A stretch of DNA of 64,000 bases from Nectonema munidae (lineage: Eukaryota > Nematomorpha > Nectonematoida > Nectonematidae). The translations under genes were made by a program, and so were the position numbers. Shown here one piece after another: positions 1 through 11,300 of this stretch. The stretch is from contig JAUIRK010000860.1 in assembly GCA_030549495.1 (NCBI GenBank), positions 157,501-221,500 on the forward strand, given 5' to 3'. How positions within the stretch are numbered: the stretch's first letter is position 1; every line of letters begins with the position of its first letter. A model generated the notes under the pieces. It did no database searches and had not been told where the DNA came from. It was given only the letters and a program-made list of their open reading frames with translations.

Positions 1-541
1 TTCAATTGCCACTTCCAGATATTTTTTAACCGTATTATCCAAAATGGAGTATAGAAATAAAATAAGCATAGTCGATTTGGTATAAAAACAGATATTTTAT
101 TTGAAAGAGTTATTTTATTTTTTGAAGACAGTATCTAGAAGTAAACCGCAAATCTGTTTGAAGCTTTCATATATTTTATAACTATAAATGTCCAAAAATG
201 AAATCAAAATCTTCTATTTGGTATAAAAACAGATATTTTATTTAAATTTCAAAAGTATTTCTGTAGACATTAGACGTAAATCGAACATTTGATTGACACT
301 TTCAGACATTTAAAATATCTAAATGCAAAAACTGATTTCAAAAATAAAACTATCATGGTTGAATTGGATAAAACCTATATTTCAATTAAAATTAGAGAGA
401 ATATTTTTGGATATAATATCCGACGTAAACTGCAAATTTGATTGACACTAACGGATATTTTAAAACCTCTAAATGCAAAAACTGATTTCAGAAGTAAAAC
501 TTTTCTAAGAAAAAAATAAATATTTTATAAATGTAGATAAA
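1..541 (-). repeat. Inverted copy of a ~150-bp satellite segment
   Basis: This stretch reads collinearly, as reverse complement, with about 41335-41871. The first 15 bases mirror bases 41857-41871, and the match runs through several repeat units in the same order. Each unit carries the words 'tataaaaacagata' and 'gtaaaccgcaaat' (or variants). The similarity ends near 500-540. The element is cut by the left edge of the window, so its outer end is not seen. Confidence 0.8.
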
Positions 542-754
542 ATGGCGCTGAAACTTCATAAATAAATAAAAGTTGTAAAGAAAATAAATTGAAAACGTTG
601 AGTAAATCTTTTATTTAACAAAATACCAGCTATAATATTTCGGTCACTATGACCTTCTTCAGATATATTATATTATATATATTATATAATATATATTATC
701 ATTTTGGCAAAGAAAAATAATTACAAAAATATAAAACATTTATTGACATTCGTG

Positions 755-1376
755 ATTTTCAGTTTAAAGATGTGCAGATATAGCTTTTTTTGTTTCATTC
801 CGTTATCATCAGCACTATGATTTTTCCTAAGCCATGTTTTTAACGAAGAAGTGGCATCCCATGAATCTAATGGGAGACCAATGAGATTAATTGTCATTGG
901 TCTCTGACAGAAGGTTTCTTTTATCTGAATATATTATATTCATTCTTGAAAAGCCTATTTCTGCATCTGCAGATCTGACGACAGCAATAGCACTAACAAT
1001 ATGTCTAGCCCTTTTGTACACTTTGTGGAATCACAGGATTGTTGACATTTTGTAGGATACTTTCCACGCAGTCACGAAAATCCTTAATAAGGATGTCGTG
1101 GTGAAAATTTTAATAAATGTCTTCTGGAGATCTCCAGATTTAACAACTTCCTAAATGTTCCCAGTAACTGGCTCAAACAAGTTCAGCAGTTCAAGTAACT
1201 TATTGTCATTCTGTTTATTATTGTTCTTTGATGTTAAATGACCATTAACCTTTTATTCATATTTTCTATTATTACCTCAAGGATAGAACGATTGTTAACA
1301 ACCAGTTAGTGGAGGTCATTAAATTCTAAGAACAGATTCTCACGAACCGGTGCGAACCGGCTGAATGCCACCACTG
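755..1376 (-). pseudogene. hAT transposon remnant: C-terminal dimerisation region plus one terminal inverted repeat
   Basis: On the minus strand, two reading frames encode pieces typical of the hAT C-terminal dimerisation region. RSADAEIGFSRMNIIYSDKR comes first. TINLIGLPLDSWD and SLKTWLRKNHSADD follow in another frame, so at least one frameshift and several stops are present. The right edge (1345-1376) is a hAT-like terminus reading CAGTGGTGGCATTCAGCCGG from 1376 leftwards, followed by an inverted CCGGTTCG/CGAACCGG pair. No matching terminus is clear on the left, where an AT dinucleotide-rich tract (about 662-700) lies. The N-terminal BED finger and most of the catalytic core are missing. 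This is an old, dead copy. Confidence 0.75.
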
Positions 1377-2130
1377 GGCTTAATCAGGAACGGCGCAAGG
1401 AGGAAAAATTCAATTCTATACGCTTGAAAAGAAATATATTAAAAAGAATAATATATAGAAATGATATGAAGAAGGTTAAATAAAATCTGAAATAAATAAA
1501 TATAATTTTACAAATTTGTACCGAGATTTAGGACGCGAAAATAAATAATATACCCGTTGTGAATACCTTTTAAAATAGTAATATGTAAAATTACATTTAA
1601 ACCCAGCGTTATCGAGTAAATGCATGCCACTTTGACTGATTTCTTATACTTCCAGCGCATCCTAGAAAAAAATTCGGAAATAAATGTCTTCTTATCCTTT
1701 AACATAAAATATTACTTTGATTCACATATTCTGATGGTGGTCTATGATAATCATTCACGTGTAATGTTATCTGCTGTTTTGTGCTATCTAAAATTGTAAA
1801 AGAAAAAATGCTTTTCTTTTTCGTTTTTCGTTATAAAAAAAATAAGAGCGTAGTTAAGATTTCAAAAGTTTGAATGGAAAAAATTAATCTAATTTTGTTC
1901 CATTTTTTATGAGAATAAATATTGGCATTATAAAAATGCAACACATATCTATATATCTTAATTTTTGATTCAACTTACAAAATTAATACATTTATTAAAT
2001 GACATGATGACCTTTTGCGAGAAACAGTTAAGTAACATAAAGAATGATCTCTTTGAGAAAAACAAAGAAGTTTAGGGTGTTATGATGAGTTATCATAGCA
2101 GTCAGAAGTAAATCAAGCTGCAACAAATAA
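1377..2130. other. AT-rich intergenic DNA, nothing recognised
   Basis: A short minus-strand open frame (1508-1705) has no recognisable motif and the base composition of its surroundings. No gene, repeat copy or terminal repeat was recognised. Confidence 0.5.
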
Positions 2131-2132
2131 TA

Positions 2133-4166
2133 CAGGCATCCCTTGTTATTCGCAGTTTTTTTATCTGCGGGTTTGACTATTCGCGGATTTTATTTTGGAA
2201 GGAAAAATTGAAATTGTATGGAAAATTTGTTAATCTCTTGAAAAGTAATTTACGCACTACCCGCCAACCGCACGTAGTCCATACGCATCGTAGCATTTAG
2301 GGTGTGAACAACTCGGTAGCTCTCTATACTTGCAAACACTCATTTTTTTTTATATTTGTCTTACTTTAGCCCCTGTTTATGACTCCTGTATTAAAATCTA
2401 TATCATCCAAGAAGAATAAAGTCGTCAAGCAAAAAGTGACAAAGAGAAGGAAGAAGGTGATGACCCTCAAGGAAAAAGTAGATATACTGGACAAGCTTCG
2501 AAGTGGCACAAGTTACGCAGCTTGCGTACGTGAATTTAAAGTAAATGAGTCCACAATAAGATCAATTAAAAAGTCTGAAAATTTAATAAGAAATTCCATG
2601 GCTGCCTGTCTTCCAGCAACTGCAAAAGTGACTCGGCATGTAAAAGATCTTTCTATTATCAAAATGGAAAAGGCATTAAATATTTGGATTGAGGATTTGA
2701 ACAGAAGATTCATTCCTGTGGACACCCAAGCAATCAGAAAAAAGGCAGCCAAACTGTATGAATATTACAGCCAAAATGCAGAAGATTCCACATTTAAAGC
2801 AAGTAAAGGATGGTTTCTTCGCTTCCATGTGGTAACGCTGCTGACCATATGATCAAATCAGTGCTCCTGCACAAAGCAAAACGCCCACGTTATTTTAAAG
2901 GCAAGGACATGAATACGTTACCGTTATTTTATCGATCTAACAACAAGGCTTGGATGACATCGATACTTATGACTGTTTTCTATCGGAAGTGGAAAAATAT
3001 TTGCAACGGAAGGGGCTGGAGTTTAAAGTGCTGTCACTGGTTGATAATCATCCTCGGCATCCATAGTCTTTGAAGTTTGCGCATCCCAAAAGCCAGGTTA
3101 AATTTCTTCCTTCAAACACTACTTCCTTACTCCAGCCTATAGATCAATGAGTAATCGCCGTGTTTAAGGCAAAGTTTATTAAAAGAAAGAAGGCAAAGAT
3201 CTCTGATCATGGTGCCAAAACTATAACCTTGTTTTTAAGATTAAATTTAGGGAAAGACGTGTCAGATGAGAAGGATTTGATGGCATGAAGAAAGAAGAAA
3301 TTCGCGAAGAGTTGCTGGGAGAAAAAGGAGAAGAATTCACTAATGAAGAGTTTAATGATTTTTACGATGAGGAAGTGGAAAAGGAAGGAGATCAGACAGA
3401 ATTGGTGTCAATTCTAGAGACATAGACTTTAGAGAAATTGGAATAAATTCAGAGACCTTGGAAACATCTTGAATCATTGATTTCCCAATATGATCCCTTT
3501 CTAGAAAGAACATTTTTTGCTAAAAACAAATTTGAAGAAGGCATATCTCCTAATATCGAGATTATGAAAGAAATGAAAAGAGAACGCTCACAACTTCCAA
3601 TCGCAATGTTTATAAAGGAGACGTCTAGGCGTGCGGTGCAGTCTATACAGAACCAGTGTCACTTCTTCCTAAGCCAAAACCTTCAACGTTTGGATTTTTA
3701 GCATCAAAAGAAGCCGCTGACATCTCGAGGTCGTCTTCAATTGATGATGACTTAGAAGAGTGATAAAAGATATCTACTCTTTCATTTATCGTGTTATTGT
3801 ATTTCTATATTCATGCTATTTTTTCATAAAATCTTTTACATGATATGTTCAATTAAACATTTAAAGATTCGTTGTTTAAAAAAAAATTTTTTTAACTTAA
3901 AATTTTTTTTTTATTATTTTAGGTTAATAAATGTTATTTTATAATTATTTTTCAAGTACAAATATAGTATTTCTAGAAATAGTATTTCTTGTTATGTTTA
4001 TTTTAAATTTCAACTGTGAGTAGAGGTAGAGTGAAGGCACGCTAGTGCGAGATTTGGCGGTGATACCCCGTAGATTCATCAATGGTCTCAAAAAATAGTA
4101 TTCGTGGTTTTAGCCATTCGCGGTGTTTTTGAGAACGTAACCCCCGCGAATAACGAGGGATGACTT
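2133..4166 (+). mobile_element. Tigger/pogo DNA transposon with inverted termini and TA duplication
   Basis: The left end starts CAGGCATCCCTTGTTATTCG. The right end is its inverted counterpart, finishing CGAATAACGAGGGATGACTT. Both are flanked by TA (2131-2132 and 4167-4168), the pogo/Tigger target duplication. The 2.03-kb length is below that of complete Tigger elements because the transposase gene has lost an internal segment. The end sequences are typical of the Tigger1-like group. Confidence 0.88.
2379..3760 (+). pseudogene. Tigger-type transposase, internally deleted and frameshifted
   Basis: The first frame (2379-2852) begins MTPVLKSISSKK and holds a psq/CENP-B N-terminal helix-turn-helix (about residues 26-65, with TLKEKVDILDKLRSGTSY). 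A second, CENP-B-type DNA-binding domain follows (about residues 95-150, ending KASKGWFLRF). The protein then jumps to the late part of the DDE nuclease in another frame: GNAADHM at about 2834, then YRSNNKAWMTS. The LVDNHPRHP block (second catalytic Asp) and LPSNTTSLLQPIDQ (third Asp) follow downstream. The DET block with the first catalytic Asp, expected between the DNA-binding domain and GNAA, is missing. A degraded C-terminal tail is still open at 3477-3701. The enzyme cannot be active; the DNA-binding half alone could be made if transcribed. Confidence 0.82.
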
Positions 4167-4168
4167 TA

Positions 4169-5070
4169 CTTGCTAATAAGAAAATTAAGCTTTTAGAAAT
4201 TCTTCACATGAAAGAGCTAAACAAAATCATTCAGTGTAGTTTGTGCATCATATGGCAACAAATTTTTCAAGGTTGCAAGGGACAATCCAACATTCCTAGA
4301 TTATTTTACTCAAACAAATATGATGTTTATAGTGCATTTCAATCATTTGAATATAACATATTCAAAAACTAAATAATGAATAAAAAAACATATAATACAT
4401 AATGTATATTATAATATATATCAGTATTATCGAAGCCTATGAAAAATGGCTTCGAAAATTACCCGTACTAATGTATACCCTTAGATGTATAAAAAATAAA
4501 TTTTTGCAATTTATTCATGGCAAAATAATATTAAAAATATGATAACATAGGTAATTAGTGATTCTAAAAGACATAATACAGCTTTCGTATTCTCTGAAGA
4601 CTTTTAGCAAAATTGCAAAAAAATTAAATAGATTTCGCCCCATCTCCCTATAAGAAATTTTTGGATCCGCCACTGATACATATAATTAATTTCTTCAATT
4701 TTGTGTTGCAAAACAGTATAGTGATAAGGAGATAGACACGATTTTAATCACTGTGACTTTCAAAAGCTATATAATATAAACTATTTATGCATTTAAATCA
4801 TATTTTAAAATTGATTATAAAAAATTAAAATATCCTAATTTCAAAATCTTTCAGTCGTTCACGATGTTTTGATCCATTACATTTCATAAAAAATTTCGAC
4901 ATTTGGTACCCATTTTATTAATCTTGGATACAAAACGTTCAAACTGGTTACGAAATGTCTTAGCTAGGAAACAACATGAACTCTTTCAAAGCTAATCGTA
5001 TAAAAATAAGGGGTTTATATAAAAAAATTTCAGAAAAACAATATGTTAAATTATTCTTACCTTGGATCAG
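4169..5070. other. AT-rich DNA with one hAT-like terminus
   Basis: At 4640-4675 the minus strand reads CAGTGGCGGATCCAAAAATT, a common hAT terminal repeat, followed by a C-poor subterminal stretch. No certain partner end was found. The rest, including open frames at 4160-4372 and 4976-5070, shows nothing recognisable. Confidence 0.45.
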
Positions 5071-5356
5071 ATATCAACATCTAAAAAAATTATTGAAAAT
5101 GAGCTCTTGTCTTTTCATTCAGCACGTTTCTTTTTATATAGAAGGGCAAACATCAAAGTCGCATTTGAAAGAATCAATGTCTCCTCTACGATTTTTGAAA
5201 GGCACTGCCAAGCTGTCAAAGAAGAAGCTTCTAGCGAGTGCAATGTCTTTAGAAACTTCAGATACATCACTGGCGCTTGCAATAATCCATACAAAAAGTG
5301 GCTAGGCACACCTTTTTCGCCTTTTAAACGTCTTCTATCTCCGATATACAGCGATG
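5071..5356 (+). CDS. Heme peroxidase, exon 1 of those seen (N-terminal part of the domain)
   Basis: The exon encodes [10 protein letters not shown] followed by [14 protein letters not shown] and [17 protein letters not shown]. This is the conserved YR..DG.CNN...P.WG....P..RLL.P.Y.DG opening of animal heme peroxidases. The donor is GTATGT at 5357, phase 1. Two in-frame acceptors are possible: after 5070, and after 5122, where the pyrimidine-rich tract is better. The shorter exon would start at 5123. An upstream exon with start codon and signal peptide must exist but was not recognised in 1-5070. Confidence 0.85.
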
Positions 5357-8300
5357 GTATGTTAAGATTTATCAAAAAATTTATTAACAATGGGAAATTT
5401 GATTTAGCATTTCAAAAATTTTAATACCCTAGCCATTTTCAATCAATATTAACCCTTTCGTGACCAGTGTATCATATAGGATACATAAACAATTTACCTT
5501 CGTCTGCTTTTTTAAATAGTTTTGTATATGAATCTTCGGCTTTTTAATAAATATCGTCTGATTTTTTAGGTCACAAAGGATTAACAAATGACAATTTTAT
5601 GCTCATTTACACAATGGTAAAATGAATATTGCAAAAGTGATTGTGCTCTTGCTTCAATGAAGTGAGGCATATCTTTGTAATCTCATTCATTACAATTTTG
5701 GCGCTATTACTAAAATGAAAACGCAATTTAAACTTTACTCAAGCATTTTCATCACATAATTGATATATATTGTAGTAAGGAAAAATTAAAGCAAAACATC
5801 TTACAGAACTAATGCATATTGCTTTAACACTGATTTTGAATTTACTTTGCCTAACTTTAACTATAAAAAGAACTTGTTTTAAGAAAAAAATTCAAATGTC
5901 TTATATTATTTAAAATTCAAAAAAGATGATGTTAGCTAAAGTATCTTTGTCCAAAAAGTCAGCTTTTGATGTTGATTGATATGAAAGCATTGATATGTGA
6001 GTTTATGGACTTTTATTCTTACCAATTCCTGCTACATGTTTCTTTCAATTTATATATGCAATATCAAAACCTCTTCTGTTGTTATATACCACAGTTCTTC
6101 AACCTTTTTTACATACGGATCCAAAATTTTATTAAAATTAACTTTAAGGCCCAAATTTTTTTATTTATGGATAAAAGCATACAATATATAAAAATAGAAC
6201 AATCACAATAGTTTAATTTTTTGTAATCAATGTTAAAAATGTATTCAAATATAAGTATATTAGTGAGATATTTGTTTTCTGATGAAAGGTAAGTCTGATG
6301 AAAAGAAATAAGGCCCAAATCATTTTCCCAGAGCCCAAAGACTGTTATATATACAGTGCAAATGCAGATTAGGCGAAACGAAATATCAACGTCTTTTGTA
6401 AACTCTTGAAATTTAGCAATGGATGTAGATGAATTTTGTGGCATTTTGTGCAACATGGAAATCTCCAAAATATAAAGAACATATGAAAAAATTTATAAAA
6501 AAAAGGTGCATAATAAGTAGAAACCTTAAAAATGCCGCATTACTTTAAAAAAGACAGAGAATGCCTTTTATCGAAAAAATCGCAATATTAATTACTTCAA
6601 TTTAATTTTTTACTAAATTTTCATACTTTTCTTGTTAGTATATTTGCATACGCCATGGATTCTAATAAAATTATGATGCAAAAATTTGAGATAATAAAAT
6701 GTAATGATGATGAAAAATCGAGTGATGCAATTTATTGGTGATGATGTCTGATGATAATAAATGCACCAGTCATTCTTAACTTTATTTGATATGATCACCT
6801 TGAAATTATAGGCATAGAGAGTGTGAGAAAATCCGTCATTGGTGAAGAATTACCTTCTGCAAGATATATAAGCCAAGGAGTTCATGCTTCTTCTTGTAAA
6901 TCCAGCAAAATCACAACCACGATGTTGATGTTATGGGGACAATTTTTGAGTCATGATTTATCTTTCACGCCTCTCACGGAAAGTATCTCTTCTAACTCTT
7001 AATATTTGAATCCAATACTTACTAAAGTAATTTATTCGTTAAAAGTGATTATTCCATATAAACTATCAGTTTTTGACACCCCCGGTACTTAGAGTCTGGC
7101 GACAGGGCTAAATATAAATATAAATATTTAAAAGTCATGTTTTGTGTTATATCCCTCTCCTCTTGTCAAAAAGTTTTCAATTTTAATAATAAAAATGTTG
7201 ATTATTTTATTTAAAATTTTTTTTTTATTACTTAAAGTATTATGAAGAACAAAAGGAATTTTTATTTTGAACAAAAATTTTTAATGCAAATTATATATTT
7301 CGCTTCTTCAAAGAAGCTTTATCAAACTAACTTTAATTAAGGAAACTAATTACAGAAACTAATTGAAACTAACTAGGAAATAATTTGCATTAAATATTTT
7401 TGTTCCAAATAAAAACTCTCTTTTGTACATATTATTCATCATTGAACAAATGGAACAGCCTACATTTAATTTCAACTTTAATAAAGTATTATATTGGAAA
7501 CTTTTTCATATAAGACCAGATACACACAAAATTTACACCAGAATATAGCACTAGGATATGAAGAAAACATGATAATAAAAAAACTTAAGAATTTCTAATT
7601 CTCTAACCTAATTTCAACAGTTTGATTGAATATGTATCTAATCACCGGGCTGTTATTCAATTGTTTGAAATATTTATTCTTGTAAACTAATTTATATGGA
7701 TGTATAGATGGATAGATAGATATGCAGTTCAGGAGGCCGTTTTTAGGTTTTAACCCTATTAGTGCTGGGCAAAATTTGTCCGCTCAAGTGCTGGGGGGGG
7801 GGGGGGGGGGTGTAAAGTGCCCCCCCCCCCTATTTTTCTCAGATATTAATAAGTTTTTATAAATATATTTAATGTTACATATATATTTCAACTATGCTGA
7901 AATCAGCGGTGATGTCCATTTTTTATCAAAATCAATCAAACCTGTCAAAAAATTGATTTATATTTGACAGCTCATCTCAAAAAGGAACTTTTTATTTAAA
8001 TAATTATATAAAGTTTTTTACGCATGTATACCCATTTTCAAATATGCTGAATTCAGTGGTGATATTCATTTTTTATGAAAATGAATCAAACCTGTCAAAA
8101 AATTGATCTAAATGTGACAGCTCATCTCAAAAAGGAACTTTTTATCTAAATAAGTATACAAAGTTTTTTACACATGTATACCCATTTTCAAATATGCTGA
8201 ATTCAGTGGTGATATTCATTTTTTATGAAAATCAATCAAACCTGTCAAAAAATTGATCTAAATGTGACAGCTCATCTCAAAAAGCAACTTTTTATCTAAA

Positions 8301-11300
8301 TAAGTATATAAAGTTTTTTACACATGTATACCCATTTTCAAATATTTTGAATTCATTGGTGATATTCATTTTTTATGAAAATCAATCAAACCTGTCAAAA
8401 AATTGATTTAAAGGTGACAGCTCATCTCAAAAAGGAACTTTTTATCTAAATAAGTATGAAAAGTTTTTTACACGTGTATACCCATTTTCAAATATGCTGA
8501 ATTCAGTAATGATATTCATTTTTTATGAAAATCATTCAAACCTGTCAAAAAAGTGATTTACATATGACAGCTCATCTCAAAAAAGAAACTTTTAATCTAA
8601 ATAATTATATAATGTTTTTTACACATATACACCCATTTTCAAGCATGCTGAATTCAGCGGTGATATTCATTTTTTTTATAAAAATCAATTAAAGTTATCA
8701 AAGCATTGATTTATATATGACAGCTCATCTTAAAAAGAAACTTTTTATCTAAGTAATAATATAAAGTTTTTTACACATATATACCCATTTTTAAGCATGC
8801 GTAATTCAGTGGTGATATTCATTTTTTTTATAAAAATCAATCAAAACTGTCAAAAAATTGATTTATCCCAAAAAGAAAAGATTAGGCACGGTTTTTTAAA
8901 TGAGAGAATTACGTTTAATAGAAAGTATAGGGAGGTTATTTTAAACGTTTTAATTTTAATTTTTTTGAATACATACACACTCCTCATTACTTTTAATCAT
9001 TACGTGTAATCATTATAGGCCGAAGGATTAATTTCTATATTTTTAAAAATCGCCTTTTTTTCTTTATCAACTAAATTATTGTACCTACTACTACTACATT
9101 GATTTGAGACCGTAACGGTACATTCAATACATAAGTAGATAATGATCATCAAAGCTAAGTGTTGACGGCTAGTTAGTTGATGCTCACGCACAGCCACTGG
9201 ACGTCAGTTCAAACCTCATAATTTGAACACCAAAATGGAACTGATGAGGCTTCCATAACCGAAAACGGTCTTCCACACAGTGTACGCTTACTGATGATGA
9301 TCAAATACAAGAGAACTTACAATTTCTAGTTATAAATTAAAAATGTAAGAACGAAGTCTTTTTTTAGTAATTATAGAGATAGCTTTGATCAAAAAATTAA
9401 AATTTGGCAATACTATTGAATTTTCTCCACATTTTATCTACTGTTTTAAAAGAAGTTTAACTGGCAATAATGAATGTAAGTTTCTTCGTAACTTTAATAG
9501 AATTTAAGTTTTATCGTGAGGGGGTCGAATGATAAATATTTGGGTGTAAGGGGTGCTGGGATAAAAAAGGTTAGGAATCACTGCAATATAGAGTAAAGCG
9601 TATAGAGCACATTGAGTCATTTCGGAGAACGGTTTTTTTTTTAAAATTTCATCAAATCAAATGAGATAAGCTGAAAATGAGTTTATTTTTTATTTCAACT
9701 TAGAAAACATTATTTTAGCTTTTAATATTTAAATTTTGGATAATAAGAATTTTTGTTTAATGTACGGGTTACAATTTTCTATCAGTCAAAATAGGCAATT
9801 GGCTTAGTAGTATACAGTTTTAACGGGCTACGGAGTCCATTTTGCAAGATGAGATTCTCTAGCTCAGTGGTTCTTAACATGGGGGTCGTGACCCCTTTGG
9901 GGATCTTTTGAAGTTTTTGCAGGGGTCATGAAAACTTTTGGTATCAAAAAGTGTATCCTAATAAACGTCTTTCCATCAGTTGCAAAACTATTTCTATTTA
10001 ATGTATTCATTAATCCTGATTGTATGATGCAAACAATTAATAATTTTGCCCTTAAAATCAAACATCATTTTAAATCCCACACATGTTTTGCAATCAAGCA
10101 ATTGAAAACTATTTTCCGAAGAAATAACCGTTCTAATGACATTTGGATCACCACAACTTTTTCAGTTAGCGAAAGTAACAATGATGACTCTGATGTTGCT
10201 GCCAAAGTGGAGTTTCTACAAATAAGAGAAAACAGTCAATTAAAACTCGATTTTTCCGAGCAAGCACTTACATCATTCTGGGCCAAATTAAAAACCATTT
10301 ATCCTATTCTTTCCAAACGTGCTATGATTTTTTTGTTACAGTCACCTTCAACTTATTGTTGCGAGACTGGATTTTGTGCAATGATGTCTTTAAAAACAAG
10401 TGCACGTAATAAGCTTGCAATTGATTCGGACACGAGATGCTGTCTGTCGAGCATTACACCATGTTTTGAAAAACTTTTGTCTGACAAACAATACCAGCCT
10501 TCGAATTAAATTATACTGAATTTGTTAGATTATATTAATTTAAATGAATTTTTTCAATTAAACTTTCTTTTAACAAGTGCTTGTATTATTATAAAATATA
10601 ACGTGTAAATTTTCTTATTTTTAACTTTAAACGGCTGAATCAAAAAGAATTTTATAGGGGTCATAAAAATTTTTTCATAATATTTAGGGGTAAACATATC
10701 CTAAAGGTTAAGAACCACAGCGAGTCTAGCTAATATGCGCAATAGTTATAAAATTAGATAAATGAAAATATCACAGAATATGCTTTAATATGCGCTTCAA
10801 ACTATCGTTCTTTCTCTAGATTTACACGTGGCATTTAGTAAACTTTGTGTTTTATTAGTTGTCTTTTTGTATAATTCTTATTGCATAACATTTTGTCCTA
10901 ATTATTATTGATCAATTTATGCTTTTAGGTTATTCTTTAAATTTTAGCAAATTCTGAAAAAGATAGGTTAATATTTTTGTCCAAAAAGAAATACATATGG
11001 CACAACAAAGGAAAGGAAGTAAAATTATCATATATCATGGGCGTAACGTTTTAAGGAAATTTTTTCCCCCTTCCACAAATTTTAATTCTCCCAGCTCTAT
11101 AACTTTATTTCAACTATTTAAATGTCTTGTTTCGCCTCTGACTGGATTTTTGTTATTACTTTCCTTGTTTTTGATATAATAGTAAATCTAAATTTGAGCC
11201 ATAGTGGATAAAAAGCAGTAATGTAACTATGAATTTAAACAAGGTGTACCCAATTTGGGGAGGGGGGGGGGGGGTGATAATTATATTTTATATCACGTGA

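Noticed and set aside
5115-5390. 91-residue minus-strand open frame
   Set aside because: Shadow of peroxidase exon 1.
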